DNA of 64,000 nt from Bufo bufo (Eukaryota > Chordata > Amphibia > Anura > Bufonidae): NCBI RefSeq assembly GCF_905171765.1, contig NC_053392.1, forward strand, positions 373,091,963 to 373,155,962, read 5' to 3'. A program made the translations under genes and the position numbers. Shown in pieces: positions 1 through 9,627 of the stretch. The notes under the pieces were generated by a model, which made no database searches, was not told the origin of the DNA, and saw only the letters and a program-made list of their open reading frames with translations. Position 1 is the stretch's first letter. Every line of letters starts with the position of its first letter.

Positions 1-543
1 GATGAAAGCAAGGTTGATCTTTTTGCCCATAATTCCAAAAGATATGTTTGGCGCAAAATCAACACTGCACATCACCAAAAGAACACCATACCCACAGTGA
101 AGCATGGTGGTGGCAGCATCATGCTTTGGGGCTGTTTTTCTTCAGCTGTAACTGGGGCCTTAGTTAAGCTAGAGGGAATTATGAATAGTTCCAAATACCA
201 GTCAATATTGGCACAAAACCTTCAGGCTTCTGCTAGAAAGCTGAACATGAAGAGGAACTTCATCTTTCAGCATGACAACAACCCAAAGCATACATCTAAA
301 TCAACAAAGGAATGGCTTCACCAGAAGAAGATCAAAGTTTTGGAATGGCCCAGCCAGAGCCCAGACCTGAATCCGATTGAAAATCTGTGGGGTGATCTGA
401 AGAGGGCTGTGCACAGGAGATGCCCTCGCAATCTGACAGATTTGGAGTGTTTTTGCAAAGAAGAGTGGGCAAATCTTGCCAAGTCAAAATGTGCCATGTT
501 GATAGACTCATACCCCAAAAGACTGAGTACTGTAATAAAATAA
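1..543 (+). CDS. Tc1-like transposase, C-terminal part
   Basis: DDE transposase that cuts and pastes its own element at TA sites. The frame is open from base 1 to the TAA at 541-543, about 180 codons. The first codons, DESKVD, match the segment around the first catalytic Asp. The second catalytic Asp lies in QHDNNPKHTS, and the Glu in DLNPIENLWG, giving the DD34E arrangement of Tc1. The C-terminus ends naturally with RLSTVIK. No stop or frameshift is visible in the part present, so this copy may be fairly well kept; the N-terminal DNA-binding half lies outside the window and cannot be judged. A GTG at 97 is internal and is not a start. Confidence 0.88.
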   Translation, partial: DESKVDLFAHNSKRYVWRKINTAHHQKNTIPTVKHGGGSIMLWGCFSSAVTGALVKLEGIMNSSKYQSILAQNLQASARKLNMKRNFIFQHDNNPKHTSKSTKEWLHQKKIKVLEWPSQSPDLNPIENLWGDLKRAVHRRCPRNLTDLECFCKEEWANLAKSKCAMLIDSYPKRLSTVIK

Positions 544-787
544 AAAAGGTGCTTCAAAAAAGTATAAGTTTAATGGTGTGCACACTTATGCAACCATATT
601 ATTTTATTTTTATATTTTTTCTTCTCTCCACCTAAAAGATTTCAGTTTGTTTTTCAATTGATTAGTACAGTTTATAGGTCACATTAAAGGAGGAAAAAGT
701 TCTGAAATGATTTATCTTTGTCTCATTTTTTTACATCACAGAAACCTGACATTTTAACAGGGGTGTGTAGACTTTTTATATCCACTG
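1..787 (+). mobile_element. Tc1/mariner element, 3' part (5' end outside window)
   Basis: The window opens inside a Tc1-like transposase gene and runs through a 3' untranslated part to a terminal inverted repeat that reads GTGTAGACTTTTTATATCC and ends ...CCACTG at 787. It is followed by TA (788-789), the normal Tc1 target dinucleotide. The 5' half is not in the window, so the other TIR cannot be compared. The TIR differs from that of the CACTCACC Tc1 copies at 1414 and 4358, so this is a different family. Confidence 0.88.
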
Positions 788-789
788 TA

Positions 790-850
790 TATTATATAAA
801 GAGTATATGTATACATATATATATACTGTATATATATATATATATATATA
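790..850. repeat. AT-rich stretch with (TA)n microsatellite
   Basis: An AT-rich run ends in a pure TA tract at about 829-850. A matching TA tract continues at 1395-1412, on the far side of the putative LTR at 851-1394. The LTR therefore seems to have landed inside one microsatellite. Confidence 0.8.
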
Positions 851-1394
851 GTAGGGATTTGCTCTGGTAGGCAGGGTAAGCGGACACAATACAGAGGCAA
901 AACCGCGGTTGAAAAACAAAAGTCCAGTGTTTATTCACACAAAAAGGCAGAAAAGAAAAACAAATGCATCACAGGGTCCTGGTGTTAATTTCACACAGCA
1001 AGAGTCCCCAGAATCACACAAATCACCTGGCAGTCCACAGGGCTTTAGGGCACCAGACTCCCAGCAGACGGCTCCCATGCAGCTCTCAAACACAGAGTTT
1101 CCACAGCTCCCCTTTCAAATGCAGGGTAATCCACACCCAGCTGAGCTGCTGGCTGGGTTTTTTAACCCCAGCCCAAAACCTGGCCTGGACGTGGGGAACA
1201 TCTACCCACCCTGCTCTTTGGCTGCTCCCAATAAAAACCGGCCCAGATTGGCTTTACAGCCACACTAAGTAGATCAGTGTCAGCGAGCACTAGCTGCCGC
1301 TGACAAACATAATTACCGGTTCTTATCTTACCGAGGCCAGGAACCTCGGTGACACGTACCTTCCGTCAATGACGGACCCTTGCGCCTTCCTACA
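851..1394 (-). mobile_element. Probable solo LTR, minus orientation
   Basis: Read on the minus strand, this block starts TGTAGGAAGG and ends in CCCTAC, a near TG...CA inverted end (TGTAGG/CCTAC). A poly(A) signal AATAAA occurs in ...GTGTGAATAAACACTGG near 930-940. It is flanked by TA tracts on both sides, which would hide a target duplication. It has no coding content: the 119- and 102-codon frames inside are not supported. The size of about 545 bp suits an LTR. The 3' terminal dinucleotide is not perfect, so the exact edge and the family are uncertain. Confidence 0.45.
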
Positions 1395-1413
1395 ATATAT
1401 ATATATATATACA

Positions 1414-2463
1414 CACTCACCTAAAGAATTATTAGGAACACCTGTTCTATTTCTCATTAATGCAATTATCTAGTCAACCAATCACATGGCAGTTGCTTCA
1501 ATGCATTTAGGGGTGTGGTCCTGGTCAAGACAATCTCCTGAACTCCAAACTGAATGTCAGAATGGGAAAGAAACGTGATTTAAGCAATTTTGAGCGTGGC
1601 ATGGTTGTTGGTGCCAGACGGGCCGGTCTGAGTATTTCACAATCTGCTCAGTTACTGGGATTTTCACTCACAACCATTTCTAGGGTTTACAAAGAATGGA
1701 GTGAAAAGGGAAAAACATGCAGTATACGGCAGTCCTGTGGGCAAAAATGCCTTGTGGATGCTAGAGGTCAGAGGAGAATGGGCCGACTGATTCAAGCTGA
1801 TAGAAGAGCAACGTTGACTGAAATAACCACTCGTTACAACCGAGGTATGCAGCAAAGCATTTGGGAAGCCACAACACGCACAACCTTGAGGCGGATGGGC
1901 TACAACAGCAGAAGACCCCACCGGGTACCACTCATCTCCACTACAAATAGGAAAAAGAGGCTACAATTTGCACGAGCTCACCAAAATTGGACTGTTGAAG
2001 ACTGGAAAAATGTTGCCTGGTCTGATGAGTCTCGATTTCTGTTGAGACATTCAAATGGTAGAGTCCGAATTTGGCGTAAACAGAATGAGAACATGTATCT
2101 ATCCTCTGATGGCTACTTCCAGCAGGATAATGCACCATGTCACAAAGCTCGAATCATTTCAAATTGGTTTCTTGAACATGACAATGAGTTCACTGTACTA
2201 AAATGGCCCCCACAGTCACCAGATCTCAACCCAATAGAGCATCTTTGGGATGTGGTGGAACGGGAGCTTCGTGCCCTAGATGTGCATCCCTCAAATCTCC
2301 ATCAACTGTAAGATGCTATCCTATCAATATGGGCCAACATTTCTAAAGAATGCTATCAGCACCTTGCTGAATCAATGCCACGTAGAATTAAGGCAGTTCT
2401 GAAGGCAAAAGGGGGTCAAACACCATATTAGTATGGTGTTCCTAATAATTCTTTAGGTGAGTG
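1414..2463 (+). mobile_element. Tc1 element, CACTCACC family, copy 1 (deleted)
   Basis: Complete from TIR to TIR: it starts CACTCACCTAAAGAATT at 1414 and ends with the inverted match ...TTTAGGTGAGTG at 2463, followed by TA. The 5' flank reads CA where TA is expected, inside a TA microsatellite. The transposase gene has an internal in-frame deletion of 171 bp and a nonsense codon, so the copy is non-autonomous. It shares the same ends and about the same non-coding parts as the copy at 4358-15237. Confidence 0.93.
1562..2431 (+). pseudogene. Tc1 transposase pseudogene (internal deletion, nonsense)
   Basis: It begins MGKKRDLSNFERG, the paired-like helix-turn-helix N-terminus of this Tc1 family, followed by the linker and the catalytic domain. 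The first Asp region (SDESRF), the second Asp (QQDNAPCHK) and the Glu (DLNPIEHLWD) are all present. Against the copy at 4506, 57 codons are missing between the first and second Asp regions, at about 2097-2105. The ends of the gap share the short repeat CATGTA, which suggests slippage or end-joining. A C-to-T change turns a Gln codon into TAA at 2309-2311; downstream, the frame stays open to TAG at 2429-2431. Loss of the core between two catalytic residues makes activity impossible. Confidence 0.92.
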
Positions 2464-2970
2464 TATATACAATTAGAACTCAAACTCTTAACTCTTAGTC
2501 CATTTGATGGATGACTATAGATGACAGGTGAGAACATTTTGTAGTTATTCTATGTATGTAATTGCCTCAATATGATTGTGTCCTCCAGGGGTTTTTCACA
2601 GCCTCAAGGAAAATAGTTAACATTTTAATGCATGTAGTGGTAATGTTGGTACATTAGGAATAGGATATGTAATCAAACAGAATACATGAGCTTTCAATTC
2701 TGGCAGGGGTTGTCAAACAGCTTTCCACAGATTTCTGAAGGGCAAAATGGCATTTACTGTATATTACCGAATATGCATTAATAAAACCTCACTTCATGCA
2801 TTGTTTCATCGCTGTCATCAAGGAAAGAACAGACAATGCAGACACAATATGCATGACATGTACAGTAGATGCCATCTGTATTTTCAACACTATCTATTCA
2901 AATCCCTTTAGTCTGGAATTTGCAAATCCAGGATGAGTCGGTGATTGGTTTCTGTTTTACCCATGCTAGA
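2464..2970. other. No gene or recognised element
   Basis: AT-rich unique-looking sequence. I see no long frame, terminal repeat or RNA gene here. Confidence 0.6.
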
Positions 2971-3336
2971 TTAAAGGGCTTTTGGGGACTTCAATATTGA
3001 TGATCTATTATCAAGACACGTCATCAATATCTGATCGGTCCTAGAACCTCTGCCGATCAGCTGTTGGAAGGGTCTGTGGCATTAGGAAAAAAACCTGCAC
3101 CCTCATTCCCAACTTATGACATGAAACTCATTGGTCATATGGCCTTTGTGCCACTCTCTCTTTTTCAAGTGAATGAGATTGAGCTGCACTACCAAGCACA
3201 ACATCTCTATAATGTACGAGACTGTGCTATTATACTATGAAGAAGCCAAAGCTGATCGGCAAGTCCCGCGGGTCAGATATTGATGACCTGTCCTGAGGAT
3301 AGTTCACCAGTATTTTATTCCTGCAAAACTATTTAA
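2971..3336. repeat. TTAA-type palindromic MITE, copy A
   Basis: It starts TTAAAGGGCTTTTGGGG and ends in ...CTATTTAA. Near both ends are inverted copies of the same module: TTGATGATCTATTATC / ATCAATATCTGATCGG on the left, and CTGATCGGCAAGTC / CAGATATTGATGACC on the right. The same module recurs at 17251-17414 with 22946-23213, and at 50698-50746 with 52649-52963. This is therefore a dispersed, non-coding, foldback-type DNA repeat. Its transposase source is not in the window; TTAA ends fit piggyBac or Kolobok. Confidence 0.72.
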
Positions 3337-4355
3337 AAAAATTCAACTGTGTATTAAATATACGGTATTACTATTTCTAATACAGTATTCCGGGTTTTCT
3401 TGCTGTGACACATATGTAGAAAATTCATTCTCCCTCCAACTTCAAGCTGATTTTTGGTATAAACTACCTGTGCAACTTTCCGGAATCCTTTCACAGCCTT
3501 TGATCAATTCATGTCAGATCCTCCTCATTGAAGATATGGAAAATGCATGGATGAGTTCAACCACAAATGAAAGGTTTACTCCATTTAGTTCTTTGAATTA
3601 TGAATGGAACAGCTAGTTGTACAGAATTCTCCTCTGGAGCTATTGGTTAACTGAAGTTACTATATTCTGTACATGCACACAATCCTGCTCCAAACATGAT
3701 GAAAGAGAAATGTTATTCTGACATTCGATGAACTCAAACATTTCCCATCTGAATCTAACCAACAGAAGGCTACGCAGTCTTTCATCTACATTCCAAAGCC
3801 ACTTCTGAACTAGGGGCCCTTGTTCAACTCTTCTATATTAAATGTCCAAAATCAACATCTTTATTGATAGTAAACTCTTTGAAGCTTCTGAACACTGCAC
3901 TTCAATATTAGCATCTTTATTTAATGTACAGACAAGCGGAAAAAGGAGATGCAAAGTCTTACATAGTCATTATTACCATGAACATTACCACTGTGTAACA
4001 GAAATCGTTATTTTCTATGAGATGTATTCTTTCTTTGAGAAAATTGTAAAGTGCTTATTTACTTTTGATCCACAAACCCACCTTGAATGTTAGTGGGTCT
4101 ATGAATCTATATAAGTAAAGAGAGTTGTATATTTATATTGTTCATTAACCTCAAGATAAACGTTAGCATTGCCTTAGATCCTACAATGTTGGCCTTGCCA
4201 TATAGCATGTTACACATATCTGGAAACTGCAAATTATGATAGGGATCCATTGGGTTGAGTTTGGCATATGTATTTTTGTGCTTAAAAGGACTCTATGATT
4301 TTAACAAATTTTGCATAAATCTGTGGTACAGATAGATATAGGAGAAGTTGTAATA
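3337..4355. other. No gene or recognised element
   Basis: AT-rich sequence between two mobile elements. A frame of 83 codons at 3842-4093 has no recognisable domain or compositional bias and is probably chance. I found no terminal repeats. Confidence 0.55.
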
Positions 4356-4505
4356 TACACTCACCTAAAGAATTATTAGGAACACCTGTTCTATTTCTCA
4401 TTAATGCAATTATCTAGTCAACCAATCACATGCCAGTTGCTTCAATGCATTTAGGGGGGTGGTCCTGGTCAAGACAATCTCCTGAACTCCAAACTGAATG
4501 TCAGA

Positions 4506-5453
4506 ATGGGAAAGAAAGGTGATTTAAGCAATTTTGAGCGTGGCATGGTTGTTGGTGCCAGACGGGCCGGTCTGAGTATATCACAATCTGCTCAGTTACT
4601 GGGATTTTCACGCACAACCATTTCTAGGGTTTACAAAGAATGGTGTGAAAAGGGAAAAACATCCAGTATGCGGCAGTCCTGTGGGCGAAAATGGCTTTTG
4701 GATGCTAGAGGTCAGAGGAGAATGGGCCGACTGATTCAAGCTGATAGAAGAGCAACATTGACTGAAATAACCACTCGTTACAACCGAGGTATGCAGCAAA
4801 GCATTTGTGAAGCCACAACACGCACAACCTTGAGGCGGATGGGCTACAACAGCAGAAGACCCCACCGGGTACCACTCATCTCCACTACAAATAGGAAAAA
4901 GAGGCTACAATTTGTACGAGCTCACAAAAATTGGACTGTTGAAGACTGGAATAATGTTGCCTTGTCTGATGAGTCTCGATTTCTGTTGAGACATTCAAAT
5001 GGTAGAGTCCAAATTTGGCGTAAACAGAATGAGAACATGTATCCATCATGCCTTGTTACCACTGTGCAGGCTGGTGGTGGTGGTGTAATGGTGTGTGGGA
5101 TGTTTTCTGGGCACTCTTTAGGCTCCTTAGTGCCAATTGGGCATCGTTTAAATGCCACGGGCTACCTGAGCATTGTTTCTGACCATGTCCATCCCTTCAT
5201 GACCACCATGTACTCATCCTCTGATGGCTACTTCCAGCAGGATAATGCACCATGTCACAAAGCTCGAATCATTTCAAATTGGTTTCTTGAACATGACAAT
5301 GAGTTCACTGTACTAAAATGGTCCCCACAGTCACCAGATCTCAACCCAATAGAGCCTCTTTGGGATGTGGTGGAATGGGAGCTTCGTGCCCTGGATGTGC
5401 ATCCCTCAAATCTCCATCAACTGCAAGATGCTATCCTATCAATATGGGCCAAC
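4506..5453 (+). pseudogene. Tc1 transposase, first 316 codons (split by hAT insertion)
   Basis: Full N-terminal helix-turn-helix region starting MGKKGDLSNFERG, then a complete catalytic core: first Asp in LSDESRF, the glycine-rich GGGGVMVCGMF segment, second Asp in QQDNAPCHK, and Glu in DLNPIEPLWD. No stop or frameshift is seen before the insertion, which cuts after the codon for Asn316 (AAC, 5451-5453). The hAT supplies TAG at once. The last 30 codons lie at 15113-15205, still in frame. Compared with copy 1, this copy was apparently intact when the hAT landed, so it was disrupted by insertion rather than by decay. Confidence 0.93.
5446..5453. repeat. 8-bp target site duplication GGGCCAAC (left)
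   Basis: GGGCCAAC at 5446-5453 is repeated exactly at 15105-15112, directly flanking the hAT termini. Eight bases is the standard hAT duplication length. Confidence 0.97.
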
Positions 5454-5980
5454 TAGGGATGAGCGAACCCGAACTGTATAGTTCGGGTTCGTACCGAATT
5501 TTGGGGTGTCCGTGACACGGACCCGAGCCCGAACATTTTCGTAAAAGTCCGGGTTCGGGTTCGGTGTTCGGCGCTTTCTTGGCGCTTTTTGAAAGGCTGC
5601 AAAGCAGCCAATCAACAAGCGTCATACTACTTGGCCCAAGAGGCCATCACAGCCATGCCTACTATTGGCATGGCTGTGATTGGCCAGTGCACCATGTGAC
5701 CCAGCCTCTATTTAAGCTGGAGTCACGTAGCGCTGTACGTCACTCTGCTATGATCAGTATAGGGAGAGGTTGCAGCTGCGACGTTAGGACGAGATTAGGC
5801 AGATTAACTCCTCCAAAAGACTTCATTCTGTGATCGATCTGCAGCTGTGGATCATTGAAGTGCTATTATTGACTTGCTCACTTTTTTGAGGCTGCCCAGA
5901 GCGTTTTTATATCACTTTTTTTCTGGGGTGATCGGCGGCCATTTTGTGACTTGTGGTGCGCCAGCACGAGCTATCACCAA
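5454..5980 (+). promoter_or_regulatory. hAT left subterminal and leader region
   Basis: It begins with clustered TTCGGGTTCG motifs, the likely transposase-binding subterminal repeats, also seen inverted at the right end (14955-15104). A TATTTAA box near 5709, followed by GGAGTCACGTAGCGC, could be a promoter. No experiment-independent proof of a start site is available. The 89-codon frame at 5564-5833 has no recognisable domain and I do not call it a gene. Confidence 0.45.
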
Positions 5981-6525
5981 GTGTATTTAACCATCGATAG
6001 TGTGGTTATTTTGTGCTATATCCTACATCAGCTGCAGGCTGAGCCTGTGTCACCGAAGTGCATTTAACCATCAACAGTCTGGTTATTTTTTGGGCATATA
6101 CTACATCAGCTGCAGGCTGAGCCTGTGTCACCCAAGTGCATTTAACCATCAACAGTCTGATTATTTTTTGGCCATATACTACATCAGCTGCAGGCTGAGC
6201 CTGTGTCACCCAAGTGTATTTAACCATCGATAGTGTGGTTATTTTGTGCTATATCCTACATCAGCTGCAGGCTGAGCCTGTGTCACCCAAGTGCATTTAA
6301 CCATCAACAGTCTGATTATTTTTTGGCCATATACTACATCTGGTGCAGGCTGAGCCTGTGTCACCCAAGTGCATTTAACTATCAACAGTCTGATTATTTT
6401 TTGGCCATATACTACATCTGGTGCAGGCTGAGCCTGTGTCACCCAAGTGCATTTAACCATCAACAGTATGGTTATTTTTTGGCCATATATTACATCAGGG
6501 GCAAGTTGAGCCTGTCACCCAGCGC
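5981..6525. repeat. Tandem array, 77-78 bp unit, 7 copies
   Basis: Units start at 5981, 6058, 6136, 6214, 6291, 6369 and 6447, each beginning GTGYATTTAACCATC and containing ACATCAGCTGCAGGCTGAGC. Units 1 and 4 share variants (CGATAGTGTGG, TTGTGCTATATCC) absent from the others. This points to duplication of a three-unit block of 233 bp. Open frames on both strands here are by-products of the repeat. Confidence 0.95.
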
Positions 6526-9500
6526 CTAAAAAATAGACCTGACATTTCTATTCAACCAAATCTGCACAGTTTTAGCTGGTCAAGTTATTTGTAGTGACCG
6601 TAAAAGCAGACTTTTTGTTCTGGGTTGAAAAAGCATTCCAAAATTTGCCATTCTGAAAATAACTAGTTTGTGGTATTTGAGGCCTACTTGAAATCTATCC
6701 CAAAAAGAAAATCTTACATTGAAGGTATTGATAGTGTCATTCAGAAAAACCTAAGACACACGCTAGCGTGCTGATAGAAGTGTCATTCTGTGATTAAACC
6801 TATAACTGTCACACAGCGCAAAAAAAAACAGGTCTCACATCTCTATTCAACCAAATCTGCACAGTTTTAGCTGGTCAAGTTATTTGTAGTGACCGTAAAA
6901 GCAGACTTTTTGTTCTGGGTTGAAAAAGCATTCCCAAATTTGCCATTCTCAAAATAACTAGTTTGTGGTATTTGAGGCCTACTTGAAATCTATCCCAAAA
7001 AGAAAATCTTACATTGAAGGTATTGATAGTGTCATTCAGAAAAACCTAAGACACACGCTAGCGTGCTGATAGAAGTGTCATTCTGTGATTAAACCTATAA
7101 CTGTCACACAGCGCAAAAAAAAACAGGTCTCACATCTCTATTTAACCAAATCTGCACAGTTTTAGCTGGTCAAGTTATTTGTAGTGACCGTAAAAGCAGA
7201 CTTTTTGTTCTGGGTTGAAAAAGCATTCCCAAATTTGCCATTCTGAAAATAACTAGTTTGTGGTATTTGAGGCCTACTTGAAATCTATCCCAAAAAGAAA
7301 ATCTTACATTGAAGGTATTGATAGTGTCATTCAGAAAAACTTAAGACACACGCTAGCGTGCTGATAGAAGTGTCATTCTGTGATTAAACCTATAACTGTC
7401 ACACAGCGCAAAAAAAAACAGGTCTCACATCTCTATTTAACCAAATCTGCACAGTTTTAGCTGGTCAAGTTATTTGTAGTGACCGTAAAAGCAGACTTTT
7501 TGTTCTGGGTTGAAAAAGCATTCCCAAATTTGCCATTCTGAAAATAACTAGTTTGTGGTATTTGAGGCCTACTTGAAATCTATCCCAAAAAGAAAATCTT
7601 ACATTGAAGGTATTGATAGTGTCATTCAGAAAAACCTAAGACACACGCTAGCGTGCTGATAGAAGTGTCATTCTGTGATTAAACCTATAACTGTCACACA
7701 GCGCAAAAAAAAACAGGTCTCACATCTCTATTCAACCAAATCTGCACAGTTTTAGCTGGTCAAGTTATTTGTAGTGACCGTAAAAGCAGACTTTTTGTTC
7801 TGGGTTGAAAAAGCATTCCCAAATTTGCCATTCTGAAAATAACTAGTTTGTGGTATTTGAGGCCTACTTGAAATCTATCCCAAAAAGAAAATCTTACATT
7901 GAAGGTATTGATAGTGTCATTCAGAAAAACCTAAGACACACGCTAGCGTGCTGATAGAAGTGTCATTCTGTGATTAAACCTATAACTGTCACACAGCGCA
8001 AAAAAAAACAGGTCTCACATCTCTATTCAACCAAATCTGCACAGTTTTAGCTGGTCAAGTTATTTGTAGTGACCGTAAAAGCAGACTTTTTGTTCTGGGT
8101 TGAAAAAGCATTCCAAAATTTGCCATTCTGAAAATAACTAGTTTGTGGTATTTGAGGCCTACTTGAAATCTATCCCAAAAAGAAAATCTTACATTGAAGG
8201 TATTGATAGTGTCATTCAGAAAAACCTAAGACACACGCTAGCGTGCTGATAGAAGTGTCATTCTGTGATTAAACCTATAACTGTCACACAGCGCAAAAAA
8301 AAACAGGTCTCACATCTCTATTCAACCAAATCTGCACAGTTTTAGCTGGTCAAGTTATTTGTAGTGACCGTAAAAGCAGACTTTTTGTTCTGGGTTGAAA
8401 AAGCATTCCCAAATTTGCCATTCTCAAAATAACTAGTTTGTGGTATTTGAGGCCTACTTGAAATCTATCCCAAAAAGAAAATCTTACATTGAAGGTATTG
8501 ATAGTGTCATTCAGAAAAACCTAAGACACACGCTAGCGTGCTGATAGAAGTGTCATTCTGTGATTAAACCTATAACTGTCACACAGCGCAAAAAAAAACA
8601 GGTCTCACATCTCTATTTAACCAAATCTGCACAGTTTTAGCTGGTCAAGTTATTTGTAGTGACCGTAAAAGCAGACTTTTTGTTCTGGGTTGAAAAAGCA
8701 TTCCCAAATTTGCCATTCTGAAAATAACTAGTTTGTGGTATTTGAGGCCTACTTGAAATCTATCCCAAAAAGAAAATCTTACATTGAAGGTATTGATAGT
8801 GTCATTCAGAAAAACTTAAGACACACGCTAGCGTGCTGATAGAAGTGTCATTCTGTGATTAAACCTATAACTGTCACACAGCGCAAAAAAAAACAGGTCT
8901 CACATCTCTATTTAACCAAATCTGCACAGTTTTAGCTGGTCAAGTTATTTGTAGTGACCGTAAAAGCAGACTTTTTGTTCTGGGTTGAAAAAGCATTCCC
9001 AAATTTGCCATTCTGAAAATAACTAGTTTGTGGTATTTGAGGCCTACTTGAAATCTATCCCAAAAAGAAAATCTTACATTGAAGGTATTGATAGTGTCAT
9101 TCAGAAAAACCTAAGACACACGCTAGCGTGCTGATAGAAGTGTCATTCTGTGATTAAACCTATAACTGTCACACAGCGCAAAAAAAAACAGGTCTCACAT
9201 CTCTATTCAACCAAATCTGCACAGTTTTAGCTGGTCAAGTTATTTGTAGTGACCGTAAAAGCAGACTTTTTGTTCTGGGTTGAAAAAGCATTCCCAAATT
9301 TGCCATTCTGAAAATAACTAGTTTGTGGTATTTGAGGCCTACTTGAAATCTATCCCAAAAAGAAAATCTTACATTGAAGGTATTGATAGTGTCATTCAGA
9401 AAAACCTAAGACACACGCTAGCGTGCTGATAGAAGTGTCATTCTGTGATTAAACCTATAACTGTCACACAGCGCAAAAAAAAACAGGTCTCACATCTCTA

Positions 9501-9609
9501 TTCAACCAAATCTGCACAGTTTTAGCTGGTCAAGTTATTTGTAGTGACCGTAAAAGCAGACTTTTTGTTCTGGGTTGAAAAAGCATTCCCAAATTTGCCA
9601 TTCTCAAAA
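6526..9609. repeat. Tandem array, 295-bp unit, about 10.4 copies, five-unit higher order
   Basis: The marker TCTGCACAGTTTTAGC occurs at 6561 and then every 295 bp up to 9511. Variants that mark individual units (CATTCCAAAA, ATTCTCAAAA, AAACTTAAG, CTATTTAACC) recur in the same order in units 1-5 and 6-10, giving a 1475-bp higher-order period. Every full unit holds the 12-bp perfect palindrome CACGCTAGCGTG. The array ends 18 bp before the transposase ATG. There is no coding frame. Confidence 0.97.
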
Positions 9610-9627
9610 TTGTGGTGAACGGGAACA

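Noticed and set aside
3842..4093. 83-codon frame as a possible small gene
   Set aside because: AT-rich, no domain, no conserved partner in the window, and no promoter or splice context.
6000..6529. Overlapping frames on both strands in the 78-bp array
   Set aside because: Repeat by-products: the same peptide motif appears on both strands with the array period, and no domain is present.
6561..9520. CRISPR-like array, because of regular spacing
   Set aside because: Units are 295 bp and repeat along their whole length. There are no distinct spacers and the context is a eukaryotic transposon.
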